64,000 bases of DNA from positions 25,561 to 89,560 of the forward strand of contig NZ_VOHD01000003.1 of assembly GCF_007859395.1 (NCBI RefSeq), in the 5' to 3' direction. The notes beneath the pieces were generated by a model, which saw nothing but the letters and a program-made list of their open reading frames with translations, was not told the DNA's origin and did not search any database. The first letter of the stretch is position 1. Each line of letters starts with the position of its first letter. This document shows, in pieces, positions 44,422 through 53,194 of this stretch. The DNA is from Planomicrobium sp. CPCC 101110 (GTDB lineage: Bacteria > Bacillota > Bacilli > Bacillales_A > Planococcaceae). A program made the translations under genes and the position numbers.

Positions 44422-45357
44422 ATGAACCCGATTGAACAGATTTTAACGGACTATCCTATCCTGATCCTTGACGGCGCAATGGCGACAGAGCTTGAGAATT
44501 ATGGATGCAATTTGAATGATCGTTTATGGTCAGCAAAAATCGTATTGGAAAATCCGGACTTGATAAAGAAAGTCCACCTGGATTATTTTCAGGCAGGAGC
44601 GGACTGCGCAATTACGGCAAGCTATCAGGCGACGATTGAAGGGTATAGAGAAAGAGGATTGACGGAAGAGGAGGCAATCAGCTTGATCGGAAAATCTGTC
44701 CGAATTTCCGCGGATGCCCGCGACGAATTTTGGGCGAACCTGAAGGACAAGTCCAATAGGCCGAAACCGTTAGTTGCGGCATCTGTCGGCCCATATGGCG
44801 CTTTTCTTTCAGACGGCTCTGAATATCGCGGCCATTATTCTCTGAGCGAAGATGAGCTGGTTGCCTTTCATAAAGACCGGATCAGGGTATTGGTGGAAGC
44901 GGGGGCGGACATTCTCGCCTGTGAAACCCTTCCTTGCCTTACGGAAGCAAAAGCGATTATAAAGGTACTGAAGGAATTCCCGGGGGTTTATGCCTGGTTC
45001 AGTTTCAGTGCCAAGGATGGATACCACATAAGCGATGGAGAAAGAATCTCCAGCTGCGCTGAATGGCTCGATGGAGAAGAACAAGCAGCTGCCATCGGCA
45101 TCAATTGTTCAGCCCCTGAATTTATAGACTCGTTGATCAAAGAGGTAGGAAGCCAATCCTCTAAACCGATCATCGTTTATCCTAATTCAGGTGAAGAATA
45201 CGATGCGGCAAGCAAAACATGGAGCGAAGAGCCTTCGGCAAATTCTTTTTCCGCCAATACAAAACGCTGGCATGAAGCGGGTGCCCAGATTATCGGAGGC
45301 TGTTGCAGGACAACCCCTGAAGATATTGCAGCCATCACTGCATGGGCCCGCAAATAA
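44422..45357 (+). CDS. mmuM: Homocysteine S-methyltransferase
   Basis: Transfers a methyl group from S-methylmethionine (or SAM) to homocysteine to give methionine. The 311 residues carry the family start LILDGAMATELENYG and the zinc cysteines in GINCSAP near 227 and GGCCRTTP near 295. TASYQATIEGY and CETLPCLTEA motifs also fit. It is the last gene of the SAM-riboswitch unit. In many bacteria mmuM pairs with permease mmuP; here it is next to an ABC importer instead. Confidence 0.93.
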   Translation: MNPIEQILTDYPILILDGAMATELENYGCNLNDRLWSAKIVLENPDLIKKVHLDYFQAGADCAITASYQATIEGYRERGLTEEEAISLIGKSVRISADARDEFWANLKDKSNRPKPLVAASVGPYGAFLSDGSEYRGHYSLSEDELVAFHKDRIRVLVEAGADILACETLPCLTEAKAIIKVLKEFPGVYAWFSFSAKDGYHISDGERISSCAEWLDGEEQAAAIGINCSAPEFIDSLIKEVGSQSSKPIIVYPNSGEEYDAASKTWSEEPSANSFSANTKRWHEAGAQIIGGCCRTTPEDIAAITAWARK

Positions 45358-45450
45358 GATAAATCGAAATTGGTTGAAGAGGCGGCGTTCAATACGAGTC
45401 GGAATGAGCCACATCCTAAATGAATAAAATCGGTTATTTTCTCTTTTGGA

Positions 45451-45484
45451 AACAGTCTAATTAGCATAATTAGGCTGTTTTTTA
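45451..45484 (+). terminator. Terminator of the SAM-riboswitch operon
   Basis: AACAGTCTAATTA/TAATTAGGCTGTT stem (one G-U) with T6. The remaining spacer to 45772 is very A+T rich and holds no gene I can see. Confidence 0.85.
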
Positions 45485-45772
45485 TTATGGATTAAGTTGG
45501 AACTGGCATGTGTTCGCTGTTTTAACAAGCCGTAATGTGCAAATGTTCTTCGGATGTTTCCCCTGTCCAAATGTTCCAAATGTAATAATTGCTGTTTTTT
45601 TATGTACCGAAATGATATATAATGACTTCATTAACTTTCGTAAATAGAGTTAATATTAGGTTTAAAAAATATTTTCTCGTTTAAAAACAACTTAAATACG
45701 AACTATTATTTATTAATATTATATATTGTTCGTAAAAAAGAATTTAAGTTGAAAAAGTGGAGGCTCTGTTAT

Positions 45773-47044
45773 ATGAATCAATTTAACAACAAGTGGATGC
45801 GTGCTGTACTTCCGGCTTTATTGATCCACTGCAGCATCGGCACAGTTTACTGTTGGTCATTGTTCAAGGGGGATATTGCTTATTACATGGGGGAAACGGT
45901 CGGTGATGTGGAATGGGCATTCAGTATAGCCATTTTTGTTCTTGGTATGTCTGCAGCTTTCGGCGGCAAGTTTGTCGAAAGGAACATCCAGAAGTCATCC
46001 TTGCTTGCGGCGTTATTTTTTATTGCCGGGATGGCAGGAACCGGTTTCTTCATTTACCAGAAGTCATTGATCGGTGTTTATTTTTCTTATGGGATTATTA
46101 TGGGGATTGGGCTTGGCATCGGTTATTTAACTCCGGTAAAAACATTGATGCTTTGGTTTAAAACACAGAAAGGGCTGGCGACAGGCCTTGCAGTTTTAGG
46201 ATTCGGCTTGGCGAAGGTTATAGCAAGTCCTTTAATGGAAAAATTGCTTGGAGAAAGAACCGATGAAGGGGTTTTAGTGAACCCCGCAAGCATTTATACA
46301 ATGTTTTATATTTTGGCTGGTTTATATTCAGTGATGATGGTCATCGGACATTTGCTGTTGAAAAAACCGGACGGCTATGAAAAAGAAAATGCACTAAGCG
46401 CAGGATTCAGTTATAGAAATATATTAAAGAATAAAACATTCATCGGTATTTGGGTTATGTTCTATATTAATATTACATGTGGATTAGCTTTGATCTCACA
46501 AGAAAAAGGCATTTTAGCTTTCATTGGATTCGGGGCGATTGGTTTAGTCTCTTCGCTAACAGCTGTTTTCAATGCGGGCGGACGGATAGCTTTCTCTTCA
46601 TTGGGTGACCAATTGAAAGACCGCAATTCCATCTACAAAATCATTTTCGCTTCATCGATCACAGCCATTTTACTGACCCTCGTGCTTGATGGCATCCATA
46701 GTATGGTGACAACAGTCCTTATCATCGCCTTGCTTTGTGTTATAAATGCGGGCTACGGTGGAGGGTTTTCATCTTTGCCGCCATTGTTATCCGACCGATT
46801 CGGTTTGAACAGCATTTCCACGGTACATGGACTGACCTTGTCCGCTTGGGCATTTGCCGGATTGACAGGCAATCAGCTGAGCACTTTTGTTTTGGAAAAG
46901 ACGCAATCCTATGACATGGTATTGTATGTCATTATGGCTCTCTTCTCGGTTGCAGCTTTGATTAGCATGTTTGTTGTCAAACCCGAAAAGGTGCGCTTAG
47001 AAACTGAAGAATTGAATACGAAAGAAGAAATTTTGGCAAGGTAA
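45773..47044 (+). CDS. OFA-family MFS transporter
   Basis: The 423-residue twelve-helix transporter begins MNQFNNKWMRAVLPALLIHCSIG and has GTVYCWSLFKGDI, typical of the oxalate/formate antiporter (OFA) family. Between helices 2 and 3 lies GGKFVERNIQKS, and GYLTPVKTLMLWFKTQKGLATG is a conserved family segment. Substrate is probably a small carboxylate, but oxalate decarboxylation genes are absent here. ATG 45773 follows GTGGAGG; the TTG at 45749 has no site. Own terminator. Confidence 0.85.
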   Translation: MNQFNNKWMRAVLPALLIHCSIGTVYCWSLFKGDIAYYMGETVGDVEWAFSIAIFVLGMSAAFGGKFVERNIQKSSLLAALFFIAGMAGTGFFIYQKSLIGVYFSYGIIMGIGLGIGYLTPVKTLMLWFKTQKGLATGLAVLGFGLAKVIASPLMEKLLGERTDEGVLVNPASIYTMFYILAGLYSVMMVIGHLLLKKPDGYEKENALSAGFSYRNILKNKTFIGIWVMFYINITCGLALISQEKGILAFIGFGAIGLVSSLTAVFNAGGRIAFSSLGDQLKDRNSIYKIIFASSITAILLTLVLDGIHSMVTTVLIIALLCVINAGYGGGFSSLPPLLSDRFGLNSISTVHGLTLSAWAFAGLTGNQLSTFVLEKTQSYDMVLYVIMALFSVAALISMFVVKPEKVRLETEELNTKEEILAR

Positions 47045-47134
47045 GAATGTGATACATAAAATTTCTTGTGGACACGTTACAGTGAATAAACCATAACTTA
47101 ATAAAGCCAAGGGAATCTAAACTTGGTAACTAAC

Positions 47135-47172
47135 AAAAGGAGAGTGCTTATATAATAAGCACTCTCCTTTTT
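47135..47172. terminator. Bidirectional terminator between the MFS and ECF genes
   Basis: Perfect 16-bp stem AAAAGGAGAGTGCTTA/TAAGCACTCTCCTTTT with a five-base loop. Confidence 0.92.
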
Positions 47173-47216
47173 ATGCGGGTATAACCATTGCTTCAACAAC
47201 TGTTTTTTTTTTATTC

Positions 47217-47756
47217 TTATTTGAAAAATGGCGTTTTCTTTAATGCGATGGCAACAGGAATCGCTACAAGAAGACCTACCGCATTCTGGACAAGGTTACC
47301 TGGAATAGAAGCTGCCGGCACCACGAAGTTGCCGAAGATGATTGCTTCGCCGACGTAATAGATGGCCAGCATGAAAGGAACTGAGACTAAGGCAGCCAGG
47401 ATATTGAAGCCGACGCTGTTTCCGTTCCGTCCATTCGACCAGGCGATTTTTCCGACCAGATAGCCTTGCAGGCCGCGGGCAAGAAAGGAAATCGGTGCCC
47501 ACAATGTCCAGCCTGAAACTAAATCGAACAATCCCATTCCGATAGCTCCGGCGATCATTCCTTTTTTAGGGCCGAAAACAATGGAGATGACGAAGAGCAT
47601 AGCTGTACCCAAATGGACCAATCCGCCATTTGCTGTAATCGGCAATTTTATATTCAATAAGAGCGTAGCAACAAATACAAGCGCAATGGACATAGCGGTC
47701 AAAATCAAATCAAAAGTCCGGCCGTTTGAATAAGAGGTGGTTGTTGTTTTTTGCAT
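47217..47756 (-). CDS. ECF transporter S component, substrate unknown
   Basis: The 179-residue membrane protein with about six hydrophobic segments has the ECF S-component look: LTAMSIALVFVATLLLNIKLPIT, GGLVHLGTAMLFVISIVFGPKKGMIAGAIG and a Trp-rich loop. It would pair with a shared energizing module encoded elsewhere. The vitamin or metal it binds is not identifiable from sequence. The GAAGGATCAGG site lies just downstream of a dyad (47776-47798). Confidence 0.75.
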   Translation of the reverse strand: MQKTTTTSYSNGRTFDLILTAMSIALVFVATLLLNIKLPITANGGLVHLGTAMLFVISIVFGPKKGMIAGAIGMGLFDLVSGWTLWAPISFLARGLQGYLVGKIAWSNGRNGNSVGFNILAALVSVPFMLAIYYVGEAIIFGNFVVPAASIPGNLVQNAVGLLVAIPVAIALKKTPFFK

Positions 47757-47775
47757 CGTCCTGATCCTTCTTTCA

Positions 47776-47798
47776 TAGCAGTTTTTTGTGTACTGCTA
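47776..47798 (-). promoter_or_regulatory. Inverted repeat in the leader of the ECF S-component gene
   Basis: TAGCAGT and ACTGCTA are perfect 7-base arms nine bases apart, ending 20 bases before the start codon on the minus strand. A weak promoter (TTTAAC, 16 bases, TATTGT) lies upstream of it, so the dyad could be an operator or an mRNA hairpin. Confidence 0.4.
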
Positions 47799-48030
47799 CA
47801 ATAGCAAATGATTGGCCTAGTTAAAAGCATCACTTTAGCAGAAAACTTAGGGGTCAGTTTAAAAGGAAAGAGAGAAACCACCTTTTTGCCAAAGGTATTG
47901 GAAAACATGCCTTTTTTCTATATAGTTCCAAGTATCCGATGTAGAATAAGGGTACACGATCATAGGGAAAATAAAAATAGCTATTGGGCCTTTGATGAAT
48001 GAGGGACAGTAATGACTGGAGAGTGGAAGA

Positions 48031-50091
48031 ATGTTAGGGGAACAGACGAGATATTCCAGGCTGGCGAATATAACAAAAATCATCAATACCAAATTAGAAT
48101 TGCGTGAAGTGCTGCAACATGTAACGACGGCAATTTCCGAAGAGATTATGCAATGCAGCGCCGTCGGCATCTTCCTGCCCCAGGAAGACGGAACTTTTAA
48201 GGCGTATGCAGGAAAGCCGGAAGTCATAAATGGCGCCTCGCTCCACAGCCAAGTGATTGATCCGAAGACGGATTTGCTGGCCAAGGAAGTTATTGAAACG
48301 AGAAGAACCATCTACATCCCTGATACTTTGAAAGACAGCCGGCCGGACCGGACACCGGTTGAAACCCTCTATATCAAATCTTTACTGGGGTTGCCGATTT
48401 CGTTTGAGCAGGAGCTGTTCGGTTTGGTTTTCCTGTTTGACTACGACGCACCGATGAATTTAAAAGATTCGGAAATCCAGAGCGTGGAAGCTTATGTGAA
48501 CATGGCGGCGGTGGCCATAAGGAATGCAAAAACCTTGGCTCAGAAGGAAAGCTTGATCTCTGAAAAGCAATTGCTGTTGGATGTTACGAGTGATTTATCG
48601 ATGTGCTCGTCGCTGCAGGAATGTATGGATAAATGTTTCTACTATATAGGAAAAGTGCTGAATAACAACAATATGGTTGTTCACCTTCTGGATCCGGTTG
48701 AGAAAAAGATCATTCGCGCAACCAAGCAGAGCAACGGCTGCCAATGGACAGAGGCGGAGTGGAGCGAACAAATTGAAAAAGCGCAAAAAGAGCGGCATTA
48801 TGATGCCGTGATCCAAGAGGCGGTCCGGACACAAAATATTTCTTACGCCGCTGCTGGACCGTTCAAAGGCGCACTGGTAATCCCATTGGCATTGATGCGG
48901 GAAGTGCTCGGCGTCATCCTGGTGGCTGACCCTGCAGGGGAAGCTCCTGTTTTTGGCGAATCGCAAATTCAATTGGTCCAATCCATTGTTGATGCCACAG
49001 CGCCCACATTTTCAAATCTTTTGTATATGGACCAGCTGGAGAACATGGTGGAAGAGCGGACAAGAGAGCTGGCCACCGCCAACGAAAAAGTTGTCAGTGT
49101 TATCGAAAGCATTACAGATGGATTTTTCGCTTTGAACAAAGAGTGGGAATTCATCTATATCAACAAACATCAATATTTGCCGGAAAATAAAACAGCAGCG
49201 GAAGTATTGGGCAGAAACATATGGGGAACTTTCCCGGCATGGGCAGAAACGCTCATGTACGAAGAATTTCATCGCGCCATGATAGACAGGGTGCCGGTGC
49301 ACTTTGAAATGCCGTCCGCTTCCGAGAACTATTGGCACGAAGTTGTCGCTTATCCATATGACGAAGGGATTTGCTGCTTGTTCAAGAACATAGCAGAAAA
49401 AAAGAAATACGAAAAGGAATTGCGGCGGCTGTCAAATCTGGATCTGATCGGCCAGATGGCTGCCGGCATCAGCCATGAGATCCGCAATCCGATGACTACA
49501 GTCCGTGGATTTTTGCAACTGTTGAAACAAGAGAACAAGCTTGAGAAGCACGACGTCTATTTTGATGTGATGATTGAAGAGCTCGACCGTGCCAATTCAA
49601 TTATCACCGAATTCCTATCGGTGGGAAATACAAGAACATCCGATCTGCAGATGCTGGATTTGAATGCTATTGTTAATGACATTGCACCATTGATAAAGAT
49701 TGATACGTTCGGGCAGAATAAAATGGTTGAGTTCGACATGGAAGACGTTCCGGAATTATTGCTAAACCGAAACGAAATTCGGCAATTGGTCATAAACCTG
49801 TACCGCAATGCGCTAGATGCGATGGAGGCTGGAAAATTACTGACGATTTTCACGCATCAAGAAGGTGAGAATTGCGTGGTTCTTGGCGTGCGGGACCAAG
49901 GGGAGGGAATCCAGCCGGAAGTATTAGAAAAGATTGGCACGCCGTTCTACACGACTAAGGATAATGGCACGGGCCTCGGCTTAGGGATATGCTACGCTAT
50001 AGCTGCCCGCCACAATGCTAAAATCGAAATCCAGACCGGGCCAGAAGGCACCACTTTCTTGACGAAATTTTATTTGGAATCCAAAGAGTAA
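48031..50091 (+). CDS. Orphan cytoplasmic GAF-GAF-PAS sensor histidine kinase
   Basis: The 686 residues carry no transmembrane segment. Domains in order are GAF at about 10-165, a second GAF-like domain at about 175-330, a short coiled linker, PAS at about 355-455, and HisKA. The HisKA H-box AAGISHEIRNPMTTVRGF has its His near 489; HATPase follows with DQGEGI and GTGLGLGICY. The H-box is of the KinA/B/C/D/E sporulation-kinase type. No response regulator gene is adjacent, so the partner is elsewhere. Start follows GGAGAGTGGAAG. Confidence 0.88.
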   Translation: MLGEQTRYSRLANITKIINTKLELREVLQHVTTAISEEIMQCSAVGIFLPQEDGTFKAYAGKPEVINGASLHSQVIDPKTDLLAKEVIETRRTIYIPDTLKDSRPDRTPVETLYIKSLLGLPISFEQELFGLVFLFDYDAPMNLKDSEIQSVEAYVNMAAVAIRNAKTLAQKESLISEKQLLLDVTSDLSMCSSLQECMDKCFYYIGKVLNNNNMVVHLLDPVEKKIIRATKQSNGCQWTEAEWSEQIEKAQKERHYDAVIQEAVRTQNISYAAAGPFKGALVIPLALMREVLGVILVADPAGEAPVFGESQIQLVQSIVDATAPTFSNLLYMDQLENMVEERTRELATANEKVVSVIESITDGFFALNKEWEFIYINKHQYLPENKTAAEVLGRNIWGTFPAWAETLMYEEFHRAMIDRVPVHFEMPSASENYWHEVVAYPYDEGICCLFKNIAEKKKYEKELRRLSNLDLIGQMAAGISHEIRNPMTTVRGFLQLLKQENKLEKHDVYFDVMIEELDRANSIITEFLSVGNTRTSDLQMLDLNAIVNDIAPLIKIDTFGQNKMVEFDMEDVPELLLNRNEIRQLVINLYRNALDAMEAGKLLTIFTHQEGENCVVLGVRDQGEGIQPEVLEKIGTPFYTTKDNGTGLGLGICYAIAARHNAKIEIQTGPEGTTFLTKFYLESKE

Positions 50092-50142
50092 ATGAGAGCA
50101 CAAACTTTAAGGGATATAAGTGAATCAAGAAGGAGGGCATAA

Positions 50143-50295
50143 TTTTCTGGCGAATCATGCCTGGAATGCGATATTGGCGCAACCCTGTTCAGGATTTTAA
50201 AAATTGCGTTTGACGCCAACGACGAGCCCGTCCATCTTTCTACCTTTATGTGCGAGACGAACAAGGTGAATTTGACCGTTCACCGAGCTAAATAA
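50143..50295 (+). pseudogene. Remnant of a GntR-type regulator (UTRA domain end)
   Basis: A 50-codon open stretch ends in TAA and reads LFRILKIAFDANDEPVHLS then TFMCETNKVNLTVHRAK, like the last strands of a UTRA (HutC/FarR) effector domain. No start codon with a ribosome-binding site and no DNA-binding domain precede it; the frame is stopped at 50140. It lies between the histidine kinase and the Nik-type operon and is followed by a terminator. Confidence 0.4.
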
Positions 50296-50331
50296 TAGAA
50301 CTGCGATTTTTATTTGAAATAACCTTGAAGG

Positions 50332-50363
50332 GAGAATGCCGGAGAAGCCGCATTCTCTTTTTT
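50332..50363 (+). terminator. Terminator after the GntR-like remnant
   Basis: GAGAATGC/GCATTCTC stem with a 10-base loop and T6. Confidence 0.8.
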
Positions 50364-50448
50364 GTTGGATTAAAACAGCAGAGACAACTGGAAGTCCAGG
50401 AAAAGCGCAGAAAGTAAGAGCTGTTTTGGACTTAAATTAAAAAAACGC

Positions 50449-50497
50449 TTGCGGTTTGGTTTCTGGCATTATATGATGTTAATCGTAATGTTTACTA
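50449..50497 (+). promoter_or_regulatory. Promoter and Zur-like operator 1 of the Nik-type ABC operon
   Basis: TTGCGG (50449-50454) and TATGAT (50472-50477) are 17 bases apart. TCGTAATGTTTACTA at 50483-50497 matches the B. subtilis Zur box TCGTAATNATTACGA at 12 of 14 defined positions, with a perfect left half. It would cover the transcription start, which is where a repressor acts. Confidence 0.55.
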
Positions 50498-50606
50498 TTT
50501 GTTAACAGAACTGGTCACGAATAAATTGATGTGAAAATAAATACGCAACCGTAAGGCAGAAAGTTATATACATAGGAAGCGCAAAAAAATTTTTGCCGTT
50601 TTTAAA

Positions 50607-50621
50607 TTGTAATTATTACTC
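50607..50621 (+). promoter_or_regulatory. Zur-like operator 2 in the leader of the Nik-type ABC operon
   Basis: TTGTAATTATTACTC holds the perfect palindromic core GTAATTATTAC of the Zur box (11 of 14 defined positions). It lies about 90 bases upstream of the first gene. The rest of the 240-base leader contains no further recognisable feature. Confidence 0.45.
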
Positions 50622-50710
50622 TTTGTGAATTTTGGCTAGTCGAACTTGGAAAATAAGAAAAATGAATGTCTTTTGTAGAAGCAGGGGGCAGGAATTGAGG
50701 GGAATTTTTA

Positions 50711-52240
50711 ATGGGGAAATTATCTAAAGCACTTACTGTGCTGATCTTATCGGCATTGGTGCTGGCAGCTTGTTCTTCTGAATCGGGGGAGCAATCGGAC
50801 AGCGGAAAAAACCATATCAACCTGCTCTTCAATTTTGCGACGAGTTCTCTTGACCCGAATGTGGACACGAGCTATGTCTCGCTAAGAGCCGGGATTACTG
50901 AAACGCTGATCCACTTGAATGACGAATCCTTGAAGATTGAACCTTGGCTTGCCCAAAGCTGGGACAGCGAAGACGGACAAACATGGACAATCCAGTTAAG
51001 AGATGATGTAACGTTCCAAAACGGGAATCCAATGGACGGAGCGGCGGTAAAAGCCTCTTTGGAGCGGGCCATGAAAGACAGTGTAGCGATCAAAAATGCA
51101 CTGCGCATTGAGTCGATCAAGGCGGAAGCCAATACATTGACCATCAAAACCGAAGTTCCATTTCCGGAATTCCCTTCCGAATTGGTCCACCCGAACACTT
51201 CGATCATTGACGTAACGGAAACGGACTTTGTCAATAAGCCTATCGGAACCGGACCGTTCGCAGTTTCTTCGTTTATCCCTGGAACAGCGGTGAATCTTGT
51301 GCGCTATGACGGCTACTGGGACGGTGCAGCTCTTTTGGAAACGGCCAAGTTTTCGTTCAATGAAGATGCCAATGCCAGATCCCTTGCCCTTCAGTCAGGA
51401 GACGCAGATATTGTTTTCCGTCCGGAAGTCGAGAGTTTGGATAGCCTAAAAGCAGTAGAAGGCATCGAAGTGGAGTCGACCTCGACTTTCCGTGTTCACC
51501 AAATGACGATGAACCTGCAGCGGAAACCGCTTCAGGATATAAACGTCCGCAAAGCGATTGATGCCTTAATCGATCGGAAAATGATCGCGGAAACGATTTT
51601 GAAAGGGCACGCTGAAGTAGCTGCAGGACCATTTCCGTCATCATTTTCTTTTGCGCCGGAATATCCAAAAAAACAGAGTGGCCTCGATATCGCCCGGAAT
51701 TTCCTTAAGGAAGCGGGATACACGGAAGCTGATGGCGTCATGCAAAAAGATGGGAAACCTTTGGAGCTGACTTTGCTGACGTACAGCGCCCGGGCAGATT
51801 TGCCATTGATCGCACAAGTTTTCCAATCGGATGCAAAGCAATTGGGAATCCAAGTGACCATTCAGCAAATTGAAATACCGGAAGAATACATGGCAGCGAA
51901 CCGGGATTGGGATTTGACAACCTATAGCAACCTGACGGCTCCGCGCGGGGATGCAGGCTATTATTTGAATGCGACTTACCATCCGAAAGGGGCATTGAAC
52001 TTCAGTGGTGCGAATGACGATCAACTTACAAAAATGATCGATCAACTTAACAGTACAGTCGGCCAGCAGGAGCGTTCGGATATCGCGGAAGAAATTGCTT
52101 CCTATGTTGACGGGCAAGTGTATAACTCGTTCATCCTGCATCCAAACACGCTGGTTGCTTACAATTCCGGCAAAGTGAAAAATTGGGTGACTTCGCGCAG
52201 TGAATACTATATGTTGACGAATGAATTGGACGTGAACTAA
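50711..52240 (+). CDS. NikA-type (SBP family 5) metal or metallophore binding lipoprotein
   Basis: The 509-residue extracytoplasmic binding protein has a signal sequence with lipobox (LVLAACSSE, Cys near 21). The SBP5 domain has WLAQSWDSEDGQTWTIQLRD and DVTFQNGNPMDGAAV, GTGPFAVSSF, and NVRKAIDALIDRKM. Family 5 proteins bind peptides, nickel or metal chelates. The NikB/NikC-like permeases downstream and Zur-like sites upstream favour a metal or metallophore ligand. GAGGGG site before the ATG. The five genes are tightly packed in NikABCDE order. Confidence 0.82.
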   Translation: MGKLSKALTVLILSALVLAACSSESGEQSDSGKNHINLLFNFATSSLDPNVDTSYVSLRAGITETLIHLNDESLKIEPWLAQSWDSEDGQTWTIQLRDDVTFQNGNPMDGAAVKASLERAMKDSVAIKNALRIESIKAEANTLTIKTEVPFPEFPSELVHPNTSIIDVTETDFVNKPIGTGPFAVSSFIPGTAVNLVRYDGYWDGAALLETAKFSFNEDANARSLALQSGDADIVFRPEVESLDSLKAVEGIEVESTSTFRVHQMTMNLQRKPLQDINVRKAIDALIDRKMIAETILKGHAEVAAGPFPSSFSFAPEYPKKQSGLDIARNFLKEAGYTEADGVMQKDGKPLELTLLTYSARADLPLIAQVFQSDAKQLGIQVTIQQIEIPEEYMAANRDWDLTTYSNLTAPRGDAGYYLNATYHPKGALNFSGANDDQLTKMIDQLNSTVGQQERSDIAEEIASYVDGQVYNSFILHPNTLVAYNSGKVKNWVTSRSEYYMLTNELDVN

Positions 52241-53194
52241 GTGTTCCGCATATTAAGCAAAAGATTATTCGAAGTGCTGGTTTTTCTTCTGATTATCACT
52301 TTTGTCAGCTTTCTTTTTGCCCGTCTTGCACCAGGAGATCCCGTCCTCTCCATTCTCCAAGTGGACGACCTTTCTGTGACCAACGAACAGATTGAGGAGC
52401 TCCGGGAGGACATGGGATTCAATGATCCGCTGCTGGTGCAGTATGGCAACTGGTTTTTGGATTTTGCCAAAATGGATTTCGGAAATTCGTATATTACCAA
52501 TCAACCGGTAATGGAGATGATTTTCAGTGGAGTTCCCGCAACGCTGGAGCTGACTGCGGGTGCGCTGGTTGTCATGATTTTGGTTGCCGTGCCGCTTGGA
52601 TCTCTTGCAGCGCTGTATAGAGGCACTTGGATTGATCAGCTTAGCCGGGGCATCTCCTTAATGGGAGCCGCTGTGCCGAGCTTTTGGCTTGGGCTGATTT
52701 TGATCGACCTTTTGGCAGTGCGTTCTGGAATGCTTCCTACTATGGGGAGGGACGGCATTATTTCTGCCATCCTTCCCTCTATTACGTTGGGGTTGGCAAT
52801 TACAAGTGTCTACGTTCGCTTGCTTCGCTCAAGCCTGATCGATTCCCTTGGACATGAATTTATCAGGGCTGCGCGTGCAAGGGGCCTCTCGGAAACCCGC
52901 ATCTTTTTCGCTCATGCCTTCCGTGCAAGCCTGCCGCCGGTCATCACGGTTTTTGGCGTCAGTCTAGGAAGTTTGATCGGCGGAGTGGTGGTAGTCGAAG
53001 TGATTTTCGCGTATCCGGGCATCGGCAAAATGGTGGTCGACGCAATCAGGGGGAGGGACTATCCCGTAATCCAAGGCTATATCCTGATTATGGCCGGGTT
53101 TGTTTTCATAGTAAACAGCTTGGCGGATTTGTCGCTGCGCTATTTGAACCCCGAATTGCGCTTGAAAGAAAAGAGGGATGAAGGATGGAATTAA
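52241..53194 (+). CDS. NikB-type ABC transporter permease
   Basis: The 317-residue membrane permease has six helices. Segments DPLLVQYGNWFLDFAKMDFG, YITNQPVMEMI and RDYPVIQGYILIMAG parallel E. coli NikB as remembered. The EAA loop is EFIRAARARGLSETRIFFAHA. The start is GTG, placed directly after the upstream stop codon, so translation is coupled. It overlaps the next gene by 10 bases. Confidence 0.88.
   Translation: MFRILSKRLFEVLVFLLIITFVSFLFARLAPGDPVLSILQVDDLSVTNEQIEELREDMGFNDPLLVQYGNWFLDFAKMDFGNSYITNQPVMEMIFSGVPATLELTAGALVVMILVAVPLGSLAALYRGTWIDQLSRGISLMGAAVPSFWLGLILIDLLAVRSGMLPTMGRDGIISAILPSITLGLAITSVYVRLLRSSLIDSLGHEFIRAARARGLSETRIFFAHAFRASLPPVITVFGVSLGSLIGGVVVVEVIFAYPGIGKMVVDAIRGRDYPVIQGYILIMAGFVFIVNSLADLSLRYLNPELRLKEKRDEGWN

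Noticed and set aside
50092..50142. Continuation of the UTRA relic further upstream
   Set aside because: The frame carries a stop at 50140 and the other frames show no convincing regulator sequence.
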